The notes under the pieces: model-generated
Database searches by the model: none
What the model saw: only the letters and a program-made list of their open reading frames with translations
What the model was told of the DNA's origin: nothing
In this document: positions 26,343-32,470 of the stretch, one piece after another
Layout of the letters: each line of letters begins with the position of its first letter
Numbering within the stretch: the first letter of the stretch is position 1
Position numbers and translations under genes: made by a program
IMG/VR virus record: IMGVR_UViG_3300048904_000202
Coordinates: 132,007-164,476 of that record
DNA from: a virus
Reading direction: 5' to 3' (one strand)
Length of the DNA stretch: 32,470 bases

Positions 26343-27746
26343 ATGAAAACGATCTCGGCCGCGCTGGACGGTCACCTGAATCTTGAGGTCACTACGCTTT
26401 GCACCTGCTGGCGCATCGAGCGCACGGACGGTGTGGTGCTTGGCTTTACCACGCTCGATCAGGACATCTTCTACAACGGTGTGAACTACGAGAGCCAGTT
26501 CGGGTATAGCCGCACCGCGCTGTCAGGTGGCTCCGACTTCTCGGTCGACAACATGGACGTGAACGGGGTCCTAGATTCCGACACGATTACCAACGAAGAC
26601 CTCCGCAACGGTGCCTACAATTTTGCCCGCGTCTTCGTCTTTTTGCTCAATTATGAAGACGTGAGCCAAGGCGAGCTTCCACTTCGCACCGGCTGGTTCG
26701 GCGAAGTGTCGACGACGCAGCGAGGTGAGTTCACCGCCGAGCTTCGCGGTCTCAATCAGGCGCTCAGCCACAACACCATCGAAGTGTTCACGCCGGAGTG
26801 CCGCGCCGACTTCTGCGACAAGCGGTGCAAGCTCAAGCGCTCGGACTTCATGCGTCGAGCGTCCATCCAAGCACTGAGCGGCAATAGCCGCACGACATTC
26901 CGGGCAACCAACCTGCCGTCTGTGCCCGGCGTAACCAGCGTTGGCGCCCATCGTGTGTGGGGTATCCGCATCCTGCATACGGGAACCGGGGTCGCTCATG
27001 GAGGGATCGCCGAGGTCAAGTTCTACGACCAGTCACTGGACGAGATCGAGGGCGGAGAAGCCAACGCTACCAGTTCAGATGTTGGTCATCGCCCGTCCGC
27101 CGCGCGCGACGGCAAGACCACAACGTGGTGGCGCACCGCCGATCTCAATTCTTCGACTCCGGCTGAGGAACAGATTGAAGGCCAGATTTGGTACACCAAG
27201 TGGTCCAGTCCGGTCGATGTGAAGGAGATCATGCTCACAGCATGTCCGGACATCGGAGACAATCCGATCCGGTTCGAACTGATCTACGGAACCGTCCAGT
27301 TCGAAGACGATGACATCGCACACGATGAAATCACTTGGTCCGATGTCCAGCCGTTTGCCATGACGTGGACGACCGCCGGCCAGAACGCGATCTGGGGCGT
27401 GTCGCAGACCGGTGAAGACCCGCTGAGCTTGCCTCAATCGCTGTCGTCGATCCCCCCACCATTCACCGGAGCATCGACCTACATCGGCGGCACCGTGACG
27501 TTCCGTACGGGACACAACCACGGCAAGACCATGGAGATCAGCGGACTGGATAACAACAATTTCATCACCCTGTTCGAGGGGATGCCGTTCGAGTTCCAAG
27601 TCGGTGACGTGTTCGACATCGTACAGGGCTGCAACAAGGACCCTGAGACGTGCAAGCTCTACAACAACATCATCAACTTTCGAGGTGAACCGGATGTACC
27701 CGGACAAGACGAATACCTCAAATATCCAGATGCTCCCACCGGGTAG
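26343..27746 (+). CDS. DUF2163 tail-hub protein (GTA g13-like) with an inserted lectin-like domain, 467 aa
   Basis: Residues 1-165 are DUF2163: WRIERTDGVVLGFTTLDQDI, LRTGWFGEVST, CRADFCDKRCKL. The end (about 375-467) is the BR0599-type C-terminal domain: VTFRTGHNHGKTMEISGLDN, CNKDPETC, INFRGEPDVPGQDEY. Between them, at about 200-320, is extra sequence: VWGIRILHTGTG, GGIAEVKFYDQ, RDGKTTTWW and VDVKEIMLTACP. This matches the outline of F5/8 type C (discoidin, galactose-binding-like) domains. Usual family length is about 290 residues. A host-glycan contact role is inferred. The ATG lies 2 bases after the previous stop. Confidence 0.87.
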   Translation: MKTISAALDGHLNLEVTTLCTCWRIERTDGVVLGFTTLDQDIFYNGVNYESQFGYSRTALSGGSDFSVDNMDVNGVLDSDTITNEDLRNGAYNFARVFVFLLNYEDVSQGELPLRTGWFGEVSTTQRGEFTAELRGLNQALSHNTIEVFTPECRADFCDKRCKLKRSDFMRRASIQALSGNSRTTFRATNLPSVPGVTSVGAHRVWGIRILHTGTGVAHGGIAEVKFYDQSLDEIEGGEANATSSDVGHRPSAARDGKTTTWWRTADLNSSTPAEEQIEGQIWYTKWSSPVDVKEIMLTACPDIGDNPIRFELIYGTVQFEDDDIAHDEITWSDVQPFAMTWTTAGQNAIWGVSQTGEDPLSLPQSLSSIPPPFTGASTYIGGTVTFRTGHNHGKTMEISGLDNNNFITLFEGMPFEFQVGDVFDIVQGCNKDPETCKLYNNIINFRGEPDVPGQDEYLKYPDAPTG

Positions 27747-28158
27747 AGACGATGTAGTGGACGCGGCGCGGACGTGGCTAGCGACGCGTTGGGTACACCA
27801 AGGACGTAGCGAGATGGGCATCGACTGTGCTGGTCTTGTCATCAAGGTCCATCACATGCTCGGGCTGCCTTGCGAGGACATGCAGGGCTACCGACGCACT
27901 CCCAATGCGAACATGTTCCTAGAACATATCCGCCGCCAGTCGAGCCCGGCACGTCAACCGCAGCCGGGATCGCTTGGTATATTCCGGCAAGACCGTTTCG
28001 CGTGCCACGTAGGAATCTTTGGATGGCACCCGCAATGGGACTGCCTTTCTCTCATTCACGCACATGCGGCCCACAAGATGGTGGTCGAGGAACCGTTCAC
28101 GCGGGACTGGTTCTTCCACCTCGTCGAGTGCCGCGACATCATTGGACTTCGGGACTAA
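27694..28158 (+). CDS. NlpC/P60 cysteine peptidase of the tail tip (GTA g14-like), 154 aa
   Basis: WVHQGRSEMGIDCAGLVIKV carries the nucleophile Cys45, and RFACHVGIFG the catalytic His105; the third polar residue is probably the H of LIHAH. NlpC/P60 enzymes cleave peptidoglycan peptide links, and this tail-tip type helps the tail through the cell wall. ATG 27694 with GAGGTG before it overlaps the preceding gene by 53 bases; ATG 27730 is an alternative with a shorter overlap. Confidence 0.88.
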   Translation: MYPDKTNTSNIQMLPPGRDDVVDAARTWLATRWVHQGRSEMGIDCAGLVIKVHHMLGLPCEDMQGYRRTPNANMFLEHIRRQSSPARQPQPGSLGIFRQDRFACHVGIFGWHPQWDCLSLIHAHAAHKMVVEEPFTRDWFFHLVECRDIIGLRD

Positions 28159-28161
28159 AAC

Positions 28162-31100
28162 ATGGGTCAGCTTGTTCTCACGATTGCCGGCGGCGCGCTC
28201 GGCTCGCTCATCGGTATGCCGCAACTGGGCATGATCGTTGGCGGGGCGATTGGCGGCGCGCTGTTCGGTGGCAGCGGAGCGGGCGGTCCGCGTCTGGAGG
28301 ACAAGACGGTTTCGGCGTCAACGTATGGTGTCGCGATCCCGCGCTCGTTCGGAACCGTGCGAATGGCATCGAACCTGATCTGGACCGATGGCATCAAAGA
28401 GCATAAGTCCGGAGGCGGGAAGGGGATGGGTTCAGGTCAGAAGACCTATACCTACACCTGCTCGTTCGCCGTCGCGTTCTGCGTCGGCGAGATCGACGAA
28501 ATTCTGCGTATTTGGGCCGACACCAAATTGTTGTTTGGCGCGGCCGACATGAACAAGCTCCGCGACGCGCTCAAGAATGGTGCGGACTTCGGAACGCTGC
28601 TCGGCGCCTATCAGCTTGGTAAGAAGAAGAAGAAGTACAAGCTCCGTATTTACAGGGGCTCGGAGGATCAGCTTCCGGACGCACTCATCGTCTCGAAAAA
28701 GGGCGCCGACAGCACGCCCGCTTATCGAGGCCTTTGCTATGCGGTGTTCGAAGATATGCCCCTCGCCGATTATGGCAACCGCATCCCGAATATCTCCGGG
28801 GAGGTAACGCGCTCTAAGTCAGCGAGTCTGCCGAGCCTCACGTTTGAGGATTTGGGCGGAGGCGAGGCGTATCTGCCGAATGCATATTTCGATTGGGACG
28901 CTAACCGCGCCGTCAACGCCGCGAACGGAAATTTCGAGGTTTACTCGTTGCGTACCATGAAAATGATCGCCAAGTTTCCGATGCCGCCGAATCAGTCTGG
29001 TAGCAAGATCGGTTGCTGTCCCGGCGGCGGTCCTGTGGTCATGCAATACGGTGGATCAAACAGTCGAAAGGTAGTGCTTCTCGACGGAAATACTTTCACC
29101 CCTTATCTAACCATGGGACGCACTTCAAACAGTCTCGGTGAGTTTCCATTCACCGAATGCACTGGTGTGCCCGGCGATCAGGGAGCTACCGCGTTCCTTG
29201 TCGCAAACGGTTATTTCCATTGTATGCGCGTCCAGTCAAAGAATTCGTACAGCTATTATTTCGTGAACTTCAACGGATTCGGAGGAAATAGCCTTTGGGA
29301 TTTTAACGGCAACTTCATCAACTTTCTAAGCCGAAACGGAAACGCGCTCACACTGGCAGAGAACGCCGGCTCTACCGATTTTTGCGTCTGGGGCGGTAAC
29401 AGCGATGATTCGGTTTGGGTCGATAAATACACGATCACCGGCGAAGTCGCGAAGATGGACTTGGTAGAAAGTCCCGATTGTGGTCGTGGATTGAAAGAGG
29501 TGTTGACGAGTGTCGCCGACCTAAATCCACAGACGTTCGTCCTCGTACCGCCGAACGGAGGTACGATCCAACAGTTGCTTTACAACGAGACCGACAACAC
29601 GATTCTCGTGACCTGCTTCAACGGAAGCCCGTACATCGCAATCTGGTCGTTGGACGACGCAGCATTCACGAAGGTAATTCCGTGCCCCGGTACATTCCCG
29701 ATCGGCGGCCTCGGCCGCTCGCGCTTGACCGGATACAAATTGGGCTATGCACGCACACAAGACAATCACATCGTCACAATCGATCTCAACACCGGAGATG
29801 CGACCGAGCAATTCTACGCTCCCGCATTCAACCTTTTTGACTCGACGACCATCTGGGACGACGCGACGCAGTCGGTGTATTTCGCCTACCTAGGAAACGG
29901 TAATCATTGGGTCCGTGTGTTCTCGCAGAACCTGCCGCAGGAGGTCACAGTCGGATCGATCGTGTCAGAAATCCTCGACGATACCGGGCAGCTTGATCAG
30001 ACCGACTACGATACGACCGATCTCAACGACATTACCGTGACCGGCTATCTGGTCGGTCGCGAGGCGACGGCGCGTGACATCATTACGCAGCTTGGCGGCG
30101 CATATTTCTTCGATGGCGTGGAGAGCGACTATCAGATCAAATTCGTCAAGCGGGGTGGTGCTTCGAAGGTAACGATCCTTGAAGATCAGATGGGCAACCT
30201 GTCGGACCGCGACGTGCAGCTTCGCGAGACGTTGGCGCAGGAAACCGAAGCGCCCATGCGCGTCACGATCAACTATATGGATCAGGATCGCGATTACCAG
30301 ACCGCAAGCCAGTTCTCCAAGCGCATCGCCAATCCGTTCCCGGCAGTCAACACGCGTCGCGAGGACAAGGTCGAACTACCGATCGTCTTGAACGCCGATC
30401 AGGCCAAGCAGATGTCGGACAAGGCCTTGAAAGCGGCGTGGGTGGGTCGTGTGTCCAACGAATCCGTGTTGCCGTGGCGCTTCCTCAAATACGACCCAAC
30501 CGACGTGGTGACCTACACCATGAACGACGGATCGACCCGCATCAGTCGCTTCACCAAGATGGACATTGGTGAGGACATGACGATCAAGACCACGGGTGTG
30601 AACGATAGCGCAGTAGCCTATGTTTCCAACCTGACTGGCGATTCCGGCTCAGTGCCACCGCAGGTCGCGGGCGACCCGACGCCGGCCGACATCGTCGTCC
30701 TGAACACGCCCTTGCTGCGTGATACCGACGACACCCAAGGCGTAGGTTCCGTCATTTACCTGTCGGCCGTCACTCCGACTGGCCCGTTCGGCGGCGCCTA
30801 TCTCCAGAAAGCGGACACCGGGGAGGATTTCGCAGATATCGGTCCGATCACGAAGGAGCCGATCGCCGGCTATACGGTCAACAAACTCGAACCGACGCGT
30901 TCGTGGGCCGCGATGGACACGACCTCGGTGGTCAAGGTCCTGCTGTACGACAACGTGCAGACGTTGGAGTCGTGCAGCTACGACGAATTGATGGCCGGTA
31001 AAAATCTCGCCATCGTGGGCAATGAGGTCATCCAGTTCCAGACCGCCGAAGTGGACGCTAATGGATACTGGAACCTGACCAATATCCTTCGCGCGCGTCG

Positions 31101-31731
31101 TGGAACCGATCCTTATCTCGACACCCATGCGATCGGCGAGCGCTTCATCATGCCGGCGGTGGATGGGTCGATCATGATCAACACCCGCAACTCAATCGAC
31201 GAGAAGCACGACGAACGCATTCGCGCCGTCGTGTCGGGCGAGACTGTGGACGATAGTGTCGGCCTGACCTACGAGATTGATCCGAACGATCTGCGTCCTT
31301 ACACGGTTGCCAACGTCAAGGTGACCGACCTCGACGCTGGCATCAGCATCTCCTTCGATCGACGCTCTCGCATCACGAACACGCTCACCGATGGCGATCC
31401 TTCCATCCCCTATCGGGAGGGAGACACGGCCTCGGGCAACTATTCCTACGTGTTGTGGTCGACCACGCTGGGAGATGCTGCCAAGCCGTGGGTCACCCCA
31501 ACGGACGGAACCACGTTGCGTACGGGACAAATCGGCGTCGCTGGTTTGGTCGATGGTACTCTATCGATCCTCGATCCGAAGATCGACTTCGCCGATCTGG
31601 GCGTACCAGCAATTGGTGACGGGTTCGTGATTCAGATCGCGCATAACGGCTTCGTCAAAGGCTTCCCGAGCTACCGCTATTTCGAGAAGCAGGGCGACGG
31701 CACTTACGCCGTGACCGAGCTTTTTCCTTGA
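28162..31731 (+). CDS. J-like tail hub/host-specificity protein with beta-propeller-like insert, 1189 aa
   Basis: The N-terminus has a Gly-rich hydrophobic stretch (about 8-38) and the usual opening PRLEDKTVSASTYGVAIPRS then YTYTCSFAVAFCVGEIDEIL. The part from about residue 600 on (YFFDGVESDYQIKF, LTNILRARRGTDPYLDTHAI) is the phage-tail_3 and C-terminal region of GTA g15/J-like proteins. Residues about 225-590 look inserted: aromatic, Asn- and Gly-rich blades (NGYFHCMRV, VWGGNSDDSVWVDKYTITGE, ITIDLNTGD-like turns) resembling a beta-propeller, with more A+T in the DNA. The stop TGA overlaps the -35 of the next promoter. Confidence 0.85.
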   Translation: MGQLVLTIAGGALGSLIGMPQLGMIVGGAIGGALFGGSGAGGPRLEDKTVSASTYGVAIPRSFGTVRMASNLIWTDGIKEHKSGGGKGMGSGQKTYTYTCSFAVAFCVGEIDEILRIWADTKLLFGAADMNKLRDALKNGADFGTLLGAYQLGKKKKKYKLRIYRGSEDQLPDALIVSKKGADSTPAYRGLCYAVFEDMPLADYGNRIPNISGEVTRSKSASLPSLTFEDLGGGEAYLPNAYFDWDANRAVNAANGNFEVYSLRTMKMIAKFPMPPNQSGSKIGCCPGGGPVVMQYGGSNSRKVVLLDGNTFTPYLTMGRTSNSLGEFPFTECTGVPGDQGATAFLVANGYFHCMRVQSKNSYSYYFVNFNGFGGNSLWDFNGNFINFLSRNGNALTLAENAGSTDFCVWGGNSDDSVWVDKYTITGEVAKMDLVESPDCGRGLKEVLTSVADLNPQTFVLVPPNGGTIQQLLYNETDNTILVTCFNGSPYIAIWSLDDAAFTKVIPCPGTFPIGGLGRSRLTGYKLGYARTQDNHIVTIDLNTGDATEQFYAPAFNLFDSTTIWDDATQSVYFAYLGNGNHWVRVFSQNLPQEVTVGSIVSEILDDTGQLDQTDYDTTDLNDITVTGYLVGREATARDIITQLGGAYFFDGVESDYQIKFVKRGGASKVTILEDQMGNLSDRDVQLRETLAQETEAPMRVTINYMDQDRDYQTASQFSKRIANPFPAVNTRREDKVELPIVLNADQAKQMSDKALKAAWVGRVSNESVLPWRFLKYDPTDVVTYTMNDGSTRISRFTKMDIGEDMTIKTTGVNDSAVAYVSNLTGDSGSVPPQVAGDPTPADIVVLNTPLLRDTDDTQGVGSVIYLSAVTPTGPFGGAYLQKADTGEDFADIGPITKEPIAGYTVNKLEPTRSWAAMDTTSVVKVLLYDNVQTLESCSYDELMAGKNLAIVGNEVIQFQTAEVDANGYWNLTNILRARRGTDPYLDTHAIGERFIMPAVDGSIMINTRNSIDEKHDERIRAVVSGETVDDSVGLTYEIDPNDLRPYTVANVKVTDLDAGISISFDRRSRITNTLTDGDPSIPYREGDTASGNYSYVLWSTTLGDAAKPWVTPTDGTTLRTGQIGVAGLVDGTLSILDPKIDFADLGVPAIGDGFVIQIAHNGFVKGFPSYRYFEKQGDGTYAVTELFP

Positions 31732-31756
31732 CTTTCAGGGTTAGCTAGACTAACAC
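31728..31756 (+). promoter_or_regulatory. Late promoter ahead of the tail fibre gene
   Basis: TTGACT at 31728-31733, overlapping the stop of the J-like gene, then 17 bp and TAACAC at 31751-31756. GTTAG-CTAGA-CTAAC (31740-31754) is an inverted repeat reaching into the -10, as at 9602 and 25623. Confidence 0.65.
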
Positions 31757-31777
31757 CAGCGCCTCATAAGGATATCT

Positions 31778-32470
31778 ATGCCTAACACTCCGATCCTCGG
31801 CATTCCGCAGGTCTCGCCCACGCAAGCGCAGAAAGAAGTCACCATCAACGACGCCATCGTGGCGTTGGAGGCGGCGACCAATGGCAACCTGACGGTGACC
31901 TACGGCACCGAGGTCACCAAGACGCTTTCGGAAGCGCAGTTCACCCGCAACTTCCTGTTCACGGCCGATATCACCACGGCCGACGCGATCTTGCAGGTAC
32001 CGGCAACGATTGCCGGCGATCCGGCCAAGCGCCTCTTCGCGGTTCGCAACAAGACGACGTTCGGGCTCACCGTACGATCGGCGTCGGGGACGGGGGATTC
32101 GATCACGATCCCGAACGGCGAAGCACGCTTGCTCGCCATGGTGGACGACGACGTGATCGTTGCGGCGCAGCCGTCGACTCCGGTAGGCTTCCTTGCGCTG
32201 GCTGAGACACCCGACAGCTATGCCGGCAAGGCCGGACAGTTCCTCAAGGTTGCATCCAGCGAGGACGGTCTTGTGTTCGTGGCTGTTCTCGACACGATCG
32301 ACAATTTTGCCGATGTTGACCTGTCAGGACAGGTCGATGGTCAGGCGCTGATCCGCGTCGGCGGCGTCTGGAAGCCGGGCAATATCCCGTCATCTGTCCA
32401 CACCTTCCTTGCGCTCGATGACGTGCCTGACACGTACGGGGCGGCGGGGACGTTCGTTCGCGTCAATGGT
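31778..32470 (+). CDS. Tail fibre or receptor-binding protein, 5' part, at least 231 aa
   Basis: The frame is open from ATG 31778 (AAGGAT before it) to the window edge. The N-terminus MPNTPILGIPQVSPTQAQKE, then VTINDAIVALEAA, resembles the QAQK-(E/H)-V-x-x-N-(D/E)-A start of DUF2793-type fibre proteins. Further on, FLALAETPDSYAGKAGQFLK and FLALDDVPDTYGAAGTFVRV are two copies of a FL-L-D-P-(S/T)-Y---AG--(L/V)-(K/R)-V repeat known from tail fibres. It probably attaches to the J-like hub. The receptor-binding end lies outside the window. Confidence 0.8.
   Translation, partial: MPNTPILGIPQVSPTQAQKEVTINDAIVALEAATNGNLTVTYGTEVTKTLSEAQFTRNFLFTADITTADAILQVPATIAGDPAKRLFAVRNKTTFGLTVRSASGTGDSITIPNGEARLLAMVDDDVIVAAQPSTPVGFLALAETPDSYAGKAGQFLKVASSEDGLVFVAVLDTIDNFADVDLSGQVDGQALIRVGGVWKPGNIPSSVHTFLALDDVPDTYGAAGTFVRVNG

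Noticed and set aside
1-32470. tRNA genes
   Set aside because: No cloverleaf with a GGTTCGA-type T arm and matching acceptor stem was found on reading; a covariance search would be decisive.

Overview
The window is part of a GC-rich double-stranded DNA phage or prophage with a long, flexible (siphovirus-like) tail. Every gene I can support lies on the + strand. The tail-tip genes DUF2460, DUF2163, NlpC/P60 and a J-like hub follow the order of the Rhodobacter gene transfer agent, which points to an alphaproteobacterial host; this is inference from gene content and order. No tRNA, CRISPR array, insertion sequence, integrase or lysis cassette was seen.

Bases 50-1436 hold no convincing gene. They carry hairpins, two 12-bp palindromes, four 34-bp tandem repeats and a cluster of GTTAAC boxes spaced like iterons: a control region, possibly an origin.

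Bases 1437-7240 are eight short accessory cassettes of one to four small, mostly unrecognised genes. Most have the same leader: box GTTAACCTTAAC, a second TTAACC box 27-28 bp on, CTCGTGGA, a sigma70-like promoter (TTGACY, 17-18 bp, often TAGAYM), then an mRNA that should begin with a 6-bp hairpin whose stem changes by compensatory pairs, then GGGAGACACRAC and ATG. Seven end in an intrinsic terminator. Two cassettes end with a 23-codon, TTG-started, one-helix membrane microprotein, not previously called, whose two copies match in protein but differ at many synonymous sites.

Bases 7241-7940 are non-coding, with a late-type promoter, terminators and 40-bp repeats. Then come PhoH, two related small proteins and a Lar-like zinc ribbon (7941-9605). 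Bases 9606-10082 have a promoter at the left, a chain of hairpins and a strong terminator at the right: a candidate structured RNA.

From 10083 to the right end is the virion module: portal, small acidic protein, scaffold, major capsid protein, putative decoration protein, connectors, tail terminator, large tail tube protein, tail-assembly chaperone with a -1 frameshift at GGGAAAC, 1736-aa tape measure, tail-tip proteins and the start of a tail fibre. Three virion proteins carry extra inserted domains (tail tube, DUF2163, J-like). Several intercistronic gaps (12151-12347, 13182-13281, 19387-19553) are dense in perfect hairpins. Early and late promoters differ: late ones have TTGACW, 17 bp and often a GTTAG/CTAAC inverted repeat at the -10.
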